Shown here in pieces: positions 1 to 5,650 of a stretch of DNA of 7,656 bases. Within the stretch, counting starts at the first letter, position 1; the number at the start of each line of letters is the position of its first letter. Below the pieces are notes generated by a model that made no database searches, was not told the DNA's origin, and saw only the letters and a program-made list of their open reading frames with translations. The stretch comes from Flavobacteriaceae bacterium (GTDB lineage Bacteria; Bacteroidota; Bacteroidia; Flavobacteriales; Flavobacteriaceae): positions 1-7,656 of the forward strand of contig JACXVH010000087.1 in assembly GCA_014763515.1 (NCBI GenBank), written 5' to 3'. Both the position numbers and the translations under genes were made by a program.

Positions 1-415
1 AAATTGCTTTGGGAACAACATCCAAATAACGATCGTTATAAAAAGGAAGTTTTTGAAGATTTTTTTTTAAAATGCAATTGATTCAAAAGGAGCTTTTACT
101 ATTTTCGAAAAAACAACAAATACAGTTGTAGGTTCAACAAGGTTCTATGATTTAAATGAAGGATCAAAATCTGTATTTATAGATTTTACTTTTATTGATA
201 GAAAATTTTGGGGTTCTTCTTTAAATGGAATAGTAAAAAAATTAATGATTGATTATGTTTTCCAATTTGGAGATAGTATTAAATTTCATGTTGGTGAAAC
301 AAATTATCGCTCTCAAAAAGCAGTAGAAAAACTTGGTGCTTTAAAAATTGGAACTATTCAAAAAGAAAATTCAGAAATTGTAAATTGGACTTACGAACTA
401 AAGAAAATATCATGA
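1..415 (+). pseudogene. GNAT-family N-acetyltransferase, 5'-partial and frameshifted
   Basis: The reading frame from base 1 encodes a segment beginning KLLWEQHPNNDRYKKEVFED and stops at TGA 79-81. The second frame, open from 71 to the TGA at 413-415, continues the same protein (AIDSKGAFTIFEKTTN and onward). Deleting one A from the AAAA at 69-72, directly after a nine-T run (60-68), joins the two halves as ...DFFLNAIDSK..., so one extra base explains the break. The second half has the hallmarks of RimJ/RimL-like GNAT acetyltransferases: FWGSSLNGIVKKLMIDYVF, then an NYRSQKAVEKLGALKIG segment matching the acetyl-CoA binding and C-terminal motifs. The family transfers an acetyl group from acetyl-CoA to an amine; the substrate cannot be told. 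The true start lies upstream of the window. The stop overlaps the ATG of the next gene (ATGA), suggesting translational coupling. The indel may be real or a homopolymer sequencing error. Confidence 0.82.
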
Positions 416-798
416 CATTATCACTAGAAACACCAGCATTATTATTTTCGGCAACTTCGTTGATTTTATTAGCTTATACAAACAGATTCTTAACAATAGC
501 TCAAATTGTTAGAAGTTTAAAGAAAAACTACGACGAAGAACATAACAAAAGAATCTTACTAGAAATTAAAAACTTAAATTTAAGACTTACACTTATTCGT
601 TATATGCAATTATTTGGGGTAATGTGTTTGTTTGTTTCGGTATTTGCAATGTTAATGTTGTTTTTAAATCAACAATTAGCGGGTATTTATTTATTTGGCT
701 TATCAATGTTATGCTTATTAATCTCTCTTGGTTTGTCAATGTGGGAAATTAGTATTTCTGTTAGAGCTTTAAGAATTCACCTAGAAGATTTAAAGTAA
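412..798 (+). CDS. DUF2721 family membrane protein
   Basis: This is a 128-residue integral membrane protein that I recognise as DUF2721 from its N-terminal pattern TPALLFSATSLILLAYTNRF. Three hydrophobic segments are visible at about residues 8-24, 66-86 and 91-111. Between the first and second is a charged stretch (about 33-64, rich in K, R and E), probably a cytoplasmic amphipathic or coiled segment. No catalytic motif is apparent and the family function is unknown. The start was placed at ATG 412 rather than at an upstream in-frame TTG (385) because the family N-terminus begins at this Met and because ATG overlaps the stop of the preceding acetyltransferase gene (ATGA). That overlap makes the two genes a likely operon. 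No convincing terminator follows; the next gene appears to have its own promoter. Confidence 0.9.
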   Translation: MTLSLETPALLFSATSLILLAYTNRFLTIAQIVRSLKKNYDEEHNKRILLEIKNLNLRLTLIRYMQLFGVMCLFVSVFAMLMLFLNQQLAGIYLFGLSMLCLLISLGLSMWEISISVRALRIHLEDLK

Positions 799-843
799 TA
801 TTTTTTGGAACTTCTAAATACTTAATTCTAAAATCTAAATTAG

Positions 844-851
844 TATCTTTG
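844..851 (+). promoter_or_regulatory. Bacteroidetes-type promoter -7 element (TATCTTTG)
   Basis: TATCTTTG is a perfect match to the TAnnTTTG -7 consensus used by the primary sigma factor in Bacteroidetes, and its setting (TATCTTTGCGCC) is typical of Flavobacteria. Transcription would start around 856-860, leaving a leader of about 15 bases before the ATG at 874. No good -33 TTTG/TTG lies at the expected distance, so the promoter may be of moderate strength or activator dependent. Confidence 0.6.
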
Positions 852-873
852 CGCCCCTTTTAAAATTCATGGA

Positions 874-1764
874 ATGTCAAACAACAATTTAATTAAAGGA
901 GTTGCACTTGTAGGTTTAGGAGCAACCAGCTACGGAATGCTTGCAACATTTGTAAAACTAGCTTACAAAGAAAATTTTACTACTGCTGAAGTTACTGTTG
1001 CTCAATTTGTTTACGGTATAATTGGTGTTCTTATTATTATGCTTTTACAAAAAACAAAAAATAAAAAACAAGAAATTCAGCCCACAAAAAAAAATCTTTT
1101 ACAGTTAATGTTAGCAGGAACTTCATTAGGATTGACAAGTGTTTTTTACTATTTGTGCGTAAATTACATCAATGTTTCTATTGCCATTGTATTATTAATG
1201 CAAACAGTTTGGATGGGTGTTCTATTAGAATGGTTTTTAGAGAAAAAAGCGCCCTCTAAACAAAAAATTATTGCCGTAGTCATAGTTCTAATTGGAACAT
1301 TATTAGCAACAAATATTTTAAATAGTGAGTTTACTTTAGATTGGAGAGGATTAGTTTTTGGAATTTTAGCTGCTGCTTCATTTACAACAACAATGTTTAC
1401 TGCAAATAAAATAGCTGTTGGTGTAAATAATGCAAAAAGAAGCTTATACATGCTTTTAGGTGGTGCAATTATCATTGCTATTTTCACATTAATTTCTCAA
1501 CAAACACCTTTTAATTTTGAAATTTTCTTTAAATGGGGAATTTTAGTCGCTCTGTTTGGCACCATCATTCCACCGTTATTAATGAATGTAGGTTTCCCAA
1601 TAACAGGAATTGGGTTAGGTAGTATTGTATCTTCATTAGAATTACCAGTTTCGGTTTCAATGGCTTTCTTCATTTTAAATGACACTGTTGTTTTCACACA
1701 ATGGCTTGGTATTTTATTAATAATTGCTGCAATTGTAATAATGAATATCAAAACAAAAAGATAA
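874..1764 (+). CDS. DMT superfamily EamA-type transporter
   Basis: A 296-residue inner-membrane protein with the tandem EamA layout of the drug/metabolite transporter superfamily: about ten hydrophobic helices in two homologous halves (about residues 8-147 and 157-291). Family features include a helix 4/5 region with the conserved acidic residue (VLLMQTVWMGVLLEWFLEKK, E119) and the matching place in the second half (SIVSSLELPVSVSMAFFIL, E256), each followed by the helix that closes the repeat. Length is normal for the family (about 290-300). DMT exporters move amino acids or other small metabolites; the substrate cannot be read from sequence. ATG 874 was chosen over the out-of-frame ATG at 869. 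Codons for residues 71-73 lie in a run of nine A (1086-1094), a slippage-prone site, but the frame is intact. It appears to be monocistronic. Confidence 0.93.
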   Translation: MSNNNLIKGVALVGLGATSYGMLATFVKLAYKENFTTAEVTVAQFVYGIIGVLIIMLLQKTKNKKQEIQPTKKNLLQLMLAGTSLGLTSVFYYLCVNYINVSIAIVLLMQTVWMGVLLEWFLEKKAPSKQKIIAVVIVLIGTLLATNILNSEFTLDWRGLVFGILAAASFTTTMFTANKIAVGVNNAKRSLYMLLGGAIIIAIFTLISQQTPFNFEIFFKWGILVALFGTIIPPLLMNVGFPITGIGLGSIVSSLELPVSVSMAFFILNDTVVFTQWLGILLIIAAIVIMNIKTKR

Positions 1765-1848
1765 AACTGTTAATTTATTTAATATTTACAAATAAAAGCT
1801 ATTCATTTTTTTAGTATTTTTATCAAAATAACTATAAAAACTAAAATT

Positions 1849-2550
1849 ATGAAAAAACTTTTTGCAGAATTTTTCGGAACCTTTTGGCTAGTATTTGGTG
1901 GTTGCGGTAGCGCTCTATTTGCTGCAGGAATACCAGAATTAGGCATTGGCTTTGCAGGAGTAGCATTAGCTTTCGGATTAACCGTTTTAACAATGGCTTA
2001 TGCGGTAGGTCATATTTCAGGCGGACATTTTAATCCTGCTGTAACATTTGGTCTATTAGCAGGGGGCAGACATTCTACTAAAGAATTAGTACCGTATATA
2101 ATTTCGCAATGTTTAGGTGCTATCGCAGCAGCAGGAATTCTATTTTTAATTCTATCAGGTAAAGAAGGTTTTACAATCGATGCTTCTCAAGCTGGAGCTT
2201 TTGCCTCAAACGGTTATGATAATTTTTCTCCGCAAGGGTATTCTATGATGTCAGCTTTTATAGCCGAATTTGTATTAACTATGTTCTTCTTAATTGTAAT
2301 TATGGGAGCAACCGATAAACTTGCTAATGGAAAATTCGCTGGTTTGGCAATAGGTTTAGCTTTAACATTAATACACTTAATAAGTATACCAATAACTAAT
2401 ACATCTGTAAATCCTGCTCGTTCTCTTTCTCAAGCATTATTTGTTGGTGGCACACCATTAGCTCAGGTTTGGTTATTTTGGGTTGCGCCAATAGCAGGAG
2501 CCATAGTGGGTGGTTTAATTTACAAAAATATTTTACAAGACAATAAATAA
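1849..2550 (+). CDS. aqpZ: Aquaporin Z water channel
   Basis: A 233-residue major intrinsic protein closely resembling E. coli AqpZ in length and sequence. It forms a tetrameric inner-membrane pore for water. Six membrane helices and two NPA half-helices are visible: NPA at 62-64 (SGGHFNPAVT) and NPA at 188-190 (TSVNPARS). The selectivity-filter positions correspond to those of AqpZ: F42, H176, T185 and R191; the His/Arg pair indicates a strict water channel rather than a glycerol facilitator. Cys20, present in AqpZ, is also kept. The start ATG follows an A-rich leader without a Shine-Dalgarno sequence, as usual in this phylum. The gene stands alone: 84 bp separates it from the transporter upstream and a strong hairpin terminator follows. 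A poor -7-like sequence (TATTTTTA, 1815-1822) is the only promoter candidate I see. Confidence 0.97.
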   Translation: MKKLFAEFFGTFWLVFGGCGSALFAAGIPELGIGFAGVALAFGLTVLTMAYAVGHISGGHFNPAVTFGLLAGGRHSTKELVPYIISQCLGAIAAAGILFLILSGKEGFTIDASQAGAFASNGYDNFSPQGYSMMSAFIAEFVLTMFFLIVIMGATDKLANGKFAGLAIGLALTLIHLISIPITNTSVNPARSLSQALFVGGTPLAQVWLFWVAPIAGAIVGGLIYKNILQDNK

Positions 2551-2554
2551 TCAA

Positions 2555-2595
2555 TAAAATTAAAGTGGGTTAATTCCCACTTTAATTTTATTTTT
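2555..2595 (+). terminator. Rho-independent terminator after aqpZ
   Basis: A perfect 15-bp stem (2555-2569 with 2576-2590; core AAAGTGGG / CCCACTTT) encloses the loop TTAATT and runs into TTTTT at 2591-2595. It begins 4 bases after the aqpZ stop and ends 5 bases before the alkB start. Confidence 0.93.
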
Positions 2596-2596
2596 G
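2589..2596 (+). promoter_or_regulatory. Candidate -7 element TATTTTTG for alkB, embedded in the aqpZ terminator
   Basis: TATTTTTG fits the Bacteroidetes TAnnTTTG -7 consensus exactly and is formed by the last two stem bases and T-tract of the preceding terminator plus one G. Only 4 bases separate it from the ATG at 2601, so a start site at the usual distance would give a leaderless or nearly leaderless mRNA. No good -33 TTTG is present; poly-T tracts can match by chance, so confidence is limited. Confidence 0.4.
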
Positions 2597-2600
2597 AAAT

Positions 2601-3200
2601 ATGAATTTATTCAACGAAGAAGAAATTGCACTTCCGTTAAAAGACGGTCGTTTTATTTATTATCCAAAGTTTCTGAACGAGGCATTAGCTTCTGAATTAT
2701 TCCATTCAATTTATAAAGAAACTAATTGGAAAGAAGATTCTATTACAATTTTTGGAAAAAAAATTCTCCAACCAAGACTTACATGCTTATTTGGAAACGA
2801 AGGTAAACCTTATTCTTATTCAGGAATCACTATGTATCCTAATAATTGGAATAAATCGTTACTCTTTATAAAGAACGAAATTGAGACTGTTTGCCAACAA
2901 AACTTTACTACTGTTCTTGCAAATTTATACAGAAATGAAACCGACAGTAATGGTTGGCATGCCGATAATGAAAAATCATTAGGTCATGATCCGATAATTG
3001 CCTCTATAAGTTTAGGAGAAGAAAGATTATTCCAAATAAAACACAACTCAAATAAATCTGAAAAAATAAATTTAATTTTAGAACATGGAAGTCTATTACT
3101 TATGAAAGAAGGTAGCCAAATTCATTATAAACACCAATTACCTAAATCTAAGACAAGTAAAAACCCTAGAATAAATTTGACTTTCAGGACAATTTTTTAA
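2601..3200 (+). CDS. AlkB-like 2-oxoglutarate/Fe(II)-dependent DNA repair dioxygenase
   Basis: A 199-residue protein of the 2OG-Fe(II) oxygenase superfamily, closest in its motifs to the ALKBH2/ALKBH3 type of AlkB, which oxidatively removes methyl groups from 1-methyladenine and 3-methylcytosine in DNA. The iron triad is visible: H120 and D122 in GWHADNEKSLG, and H178 in YKHQLPKSK. R190 and R196 in NPRINLTFR fit the residues that bind 2-oxoglutarate. The segment ILQPRLTCLFG near residue 55 is the family's N-terminal nucleotide-recognition region. Length is normal for the compact bacterial members. ATG 2601 is the only possible start, because an in-frame TGA lies at 2595-2597 and the next Met is at residue 77. 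It is separated from aqpZ by a terminator and seems to be a single-gene unit. No Ada or AlkA partner is present here. Confidence 0.94.
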   Translation: MNLFNEEEIALPLKDGRFIYYPKFLNEALASELFHSIYKETNWKEDSITIFGKKILQPRLTCLFGNEGKPYSYSGITMYPNNWNKSLLFIKNEIETVCQQNFTTVLANLYRNETDSNGWHADNEKSLGHDPIIASISLGEERLFQIKHNSNKSEKINLILEHGSLLLMKEGSQIHYKHQLPKSKTSKNPRINLTFRTIF

Positions 3201-3345
3201 ATATTTTTTATCAAAATACTACTTACAAGATATTTTTTTGAAAAAAAACTAAAAATAATTAACTCCATTTTTTTCTTTCATTTTTTTTGTAATATTGAAT
3301 TATAAACCAATTAAACACAAATAAAGATTATTAATTTTTCATTTC
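3201..3345 (+). other. AT-rich intergenic leader with no gene
   Basis: This 145-bp stretch is dominated by A and T runs and has no supported reading frame. I see no strong terminator for alkB; the only hairpin (AAAATA 3214-3219 with TATTTT 3232-3237) is short and all A/T. TAATATTG at 3290-3297 is a one-mismatch match to the -7 consensus and is the best promoter candidate for the next gene. CCAATTAAA (3307-3315) followed by ATAAAG recurs before the M61 gene. Confidence 0.4.
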
Positions 3346-3627
3346 ATGAAAAAGAGAAAAATTTCAGAATTAGACAATGAAACTCTAAGTAGAATTGTCA
3401 CTATGGCTCAAGAGGAAAAAAAACCTTTTGAAGTAATTAAGGAAGAATTTGGGATTTCAGAAAATGACGTAACCGAATTAATGAGGAAAAGAATCTCCAA
3501 AGATGCTTTCGAAGCATGGAAAAAGAAAGCTACTGCAAGTAAACCAAAACCAAAACCTCAAAAATTTAACGAAATAGAAGACGACGATCTCGATACGAAA
3601 TATTATTTTAAAAATAAATTTGATTAA
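3346..3627 (+). CDS. DUF2805 / TIGR03643 family small protein
   Basis: A 93-residue soluble protein that I recognise as the TIGR03643 (DUF2805) family from its core, about residues 6-61: DNETLSRIVTMAQEEKKPFE, then VIKEEFGISENDVTELMRKR and ISKDAFEAWKKK. The core is predicted to be a helix-turn-helix-like bundle (the EFGISENDVTELMRKRI part resembles a recognition-helix unit), but the molecular role of the family is not established. Family members generally end shortly after the AWKKK-like motif; here a proline/lysine linker (KPKPKPQK, 66-73) leads to an acidic stretch (EIEDDDLD, 76-83) and an aromatic/basic end (KYYFKNKFD). The gene stands alone: 145 bp upstream are non-coding and a terminator follows directly. 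The family is often annotated in Bacteroidetes and Proteobacteria; no partner is visible here. Confidence 0.9.
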   Translation: MKKRKISELDNETLSRIVTMAQEEKKPFEVIKEEFGISENDVTELMRKRISKDAFEAWKKKATASKPKPKPQKFNEIEDDDLDTKYYFKNKFD

Positions 3628-3630
3628 TTA

Positions 3631-3655
3631 AATCCCGATTTTTCGGGATTTTTTT
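3631..3655 (+). terminator. Rho-independent terminator after the DUF2805 gene
   Basis: An 8-bp stem AATCCCGA / TCGGGATT (3631-3638 with 3643-3650), loop TTTT, then five more T (3651-3655). It starts three bases after the stop codon. Confidence 0.93.
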
Positions 3656-3703
3656 GTAACATTTATACAAAATTTTATACCAATTAAAATAAAGTATTAC
3701 ATA

Positions 3704-5560
3704 ATGAAAAAAATAATCTTATCACTTGCTTTAGTGAGCTTTTTATGGAGTTGTAAACCTACAACAACTACTGTTAGAAACGATGTTGATGTTACTATCG
3801 ACTTAGTTAATGTTAAAGATGATAAAGTGATGGTAACTGTTGTTCCTCCTACTATTACTACAGAAACTACAACTTTCATGATTCCTAAAACGGTTCCAGG
3901 AACATATTCTGAAGACGATTACGGAAGATTTATAGAAAACGTAAAAGCATTTGATGCTAAAGGAAATGCTTTATCAGTTGCTAAATTAGATGAAAACACT
4001 TATAAAATTAGCAATGCTAAGTCATTAGCTAAAGTTACTTATTGGGTTAACGATACTTTTGACACTGAAACTGGTGGACATTTTTCTGGACAAAGTGAAG
4101 ATGTTTTTTCTCCAGCTGGAACAAACATTAAAGCGGGCGAAAACTTCATGCTAAATACGCATGGATTTGTAGGTTATTTTGCTGATAAAACAGAAACACC
4201 TTATCGTTTAACTGTACAACATCCTGCAAATTTATTAGGAGTTTCAGCCATGACTGATACTGACATGAGAGATACTTCAGATATTTTTTACACTTCGCGT
4301 TATGCTACTTTAGTAGAAAACCCAATAATGTATTCAAAACCTGATTTCACAACTTTCATGATTGATGATATGGAAATTATCATTAGCGTTTATTCGCCAA
4401 CAGGAAAATATACAGCTAAAGATATTACACCTAACATGGAAACAATGATGAAAGCTCAAAAACGTTTCTTAGGCAAAATGAATACTACTAAGAAATATGC
4501 TATTTTATTGTATTTATCTGATGTAAAAGCAAATGATGCAAAAGGATTTGGAGCTTTAGAACATCCAACTTCTACTACAGTTGTAATGCCTGAAATGATG
4601 GGATTAGAAATGTTGCAAGAACAATTAAAAGATGTAGTGTCTCACGAATTTTTCCATATCGTAACACCTTTAACAGTACACTCAAACGAAATTCAATATT
4701 TCGACTTCAACAAACCACAAATGTCTGAACACTTATGGATGTATGAAGGAGTTACTGAATACTTTGCTAATTTATTTCAAGTAAATCAAGGATTAATTGA
4801 CGAAGAAGAATTCTTCCAAAGAATGGCTCAAAAAATTGTTCAGTCAAAACAAATGAATGACAATATGAGTTTCACTAAAATGAGTAAAAATGTATTTGAC
4901 CAACCTTACAAAGATCAATATGTAAATGTATACCAAAAAGGCGCCTTAATTGCAATGTGTGTAGATATTATTATAAGAGAAAAAAGTAATGGTGAAAGAG
5001 GAATTCTTGATTTAATGAATAAACTTTCTAAAGAATATGGAACTTCTAAAGCATTTAAAGATTCAGAATTATTTGCAAAAATAACTGAATTAACTTATCC
5101 AGAAGTTGGAGCTTTCTTAGAAAAATATGTAGCTGGTGAAACTCCAATTAACTACAATGAGTTTTTTGCAAAAATGGGTGTTACTGAAGCTACTTACGAA
5201 AAAAATGGTAATCCATTCTTAAAAGGTCAAACTCCTTATATTACAGTTGATCCTTCTACAAAAGAAATCAAAGTTTTACCAGGAATTGAATTAAATGAAT
5301 TCATGACAACATTAGGTATCCAAAACGATGATAAAATTTTAGCTGTAAATGGTACCAACTATAACTTAGATAATATTTACGATTTAGTAATGAGTAGCAT
5401 GAGCTGGAAAGATGGCGACGAAATGACTTTCAAAATTAATCGTAATGGAAAAGATTTAGAATTAAAAGGAAAAGCGGTAATGCCAAAAGAAACTGCAGAA
5501 GGTTATAAAGCAACCGATGCAAGCAAAAATGCTTTACGTGAAGCTTGGTTAAAAGGATAA
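3704..5560 (+). CDS. M61 family metallopeptidase lipoprotein with PDZ domain
   Basis: A 618-residue exported zinc peptidase of the M61 (glycyl aminopeptidase-like) family. The N-terminus is a lipoprotein signal peptide with lipobox LWSC and acylated Cys17. A beta-rich N-terminal domain occupies about residues 22-200. The catalytic domain carries HEFFH at 314-318 (zinc ligands H314 and H318, catalytic E315) and YEGVTEYF, whose E348 is the likely third ligand. GALEH at 283-287 resembles the substrate-binding GxMEN-type motif of related M1 peptidases. A PDZ domain (about 505-592, containing LGIQNDDKILAVNG) follows, as is typical for the family. All active-site residues are present, so the enzyme should be active in the periplasm or on the envelope. 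Residues after Cys17 (KPTTTTVR) contain no early acidic cluster. The gene has its own terminator and no obvious co-transcribed partner. The natural substrate is unknown. Confidence 0.92.
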   Translation: MKKIILSLALVSFLWSCKPTTTTVRNDVDVTIDLVNVKDDKVMVTVVPPTITTETTTFMIPKTVPGTYSEDDYGRFIENVKAFDAKGNALSVAKLDENTYKISNAKSLAKVTYWVNDTFDTETGGHFSGQSEDVFSPAGTNIKAGENFMLNTHGFVGYFADKTETPYRLTVQHPANLLGVSAMTDTDMRDTSDIFYTSRYATLVENPIMYSKPDFTTFMIDDMEIIISVYSPTGKYTAKDITPNMETMMKAQKRFLGKMNTTKKYAILLYLSDVKANDAKGFGALEHPTSTTVVMPEMMGLEMLQEQLKDVVSHEFFHIVTPLTVHSNEIQYFDFNKPQMSEHLWMYEGVTEYFANLFQVNQGLIDEEEFFQRMAQKIVQSKQMNDNMSFTKMSKNVFDQPYKDQYVNVYQKGALIAMCVDIIIREKSNGERGILDLMNKLSKEYGTSKAFKDSELFAKITELTYPEVGAFLEKYVAGETPINYNEFFAKMGVTEATYEKNGNPFLKGQTPYITVDPSTKEIKVLPGIELNEFMTTLGIQNDDKILAVNGTNYNLDNIYDLVMSSMSWKDGDEMTFKINRNGKDLELKGKAVMPKETAEGYKATDASKNALREAWLKG

Positions 5561-5580
5561 TTTCTTTTTGAATACAATTT

Positions 5581-5618
5581 AAAAATCCTCATTTTACTTA
5601 GTAATTTGGGGATTTTTT
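5581..5618 (+). terminator. Rho-independent terminator after the M61 gene
   Basis: A 10-bp stem with one G-T pair (AAAAATCCTC 5581-5590 with GGGGATTTTT 5608-5617) merges into a T-tract. The 17-base loop contains a small inner hairpin TTAC-TTA-GTAA (5594-5604). It lies 20 bases after the stop codon. Confidence 0.82.
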
Positions 5619-5620
5619 CT

Positions 5621-5628
5621 TTTATTTG
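5621..5628 (+). promoter_or_regulatory. Weak candidate -7 element TTTATTTG for the DUF819 operon
   Basis: TTTATTTG has one mismatch to TAnnTTTG and sits 22 bases before the ATG at 5651, a sensible distance. A TTTG at 5605-5608 is too close to act as the -33 box. A promoter is expected here because a terminator lies immediately upstream, but this particular element is only a suggestion. Confidence 0.25.
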
Positions 5629-5650
5629 CCTTCAATCAATAAAATTTAAA

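Noticed and set aside
55..85. Programmed frameshift or transcriptional slippage making a full GNAT protein
   Set aside because: Slippage by one T loss or two T gain in the nine-T run yields an in-frame TAA; only a change in the A-run works, and four A is too short for efficient slippage.
385..411. TTG start that would add 9 residues to the DUF2721 protein
   Set aside because: The family begins at the later Met, and ATG 412 overlaps the preceding stop as ATGA, a standard coupling arrangement.
1164..1751. Minus-strand open frames within the EamA gene
   Set aside because: They are antisense to a well-recognised transporter, lack family resemblance and have no upstream signals.
1774..1796. Hairpin TTTATTT / AAATAAA after the EamA gene as a terminator
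   Set aside because: All A/T pairs, nine-base loop and no T-tract directly after it; likely chance in AT-rich DNA.
3214..3243. Hairpin AAAATA / TATTTT with following T-run as an alkB terminator
   Set aside because: Only six A/T pairs, too weak to support as an intrinsic terminator.
3697..3879. Minus-strand open frame opposite the start of the M61 gene
   Set aside because: Val/Thr-rich translation is the mirror of the Thr/Val-rich M61 N-terminus; no independent evidence.
5606..5650. TTG start that would add 15 residues to the DUF819 protein
   Set aside because: It lies within the 3' arm of the M61 terminator hairpin, the added residues come from the T-tract, and the family N-terminus fits ATG 5651.
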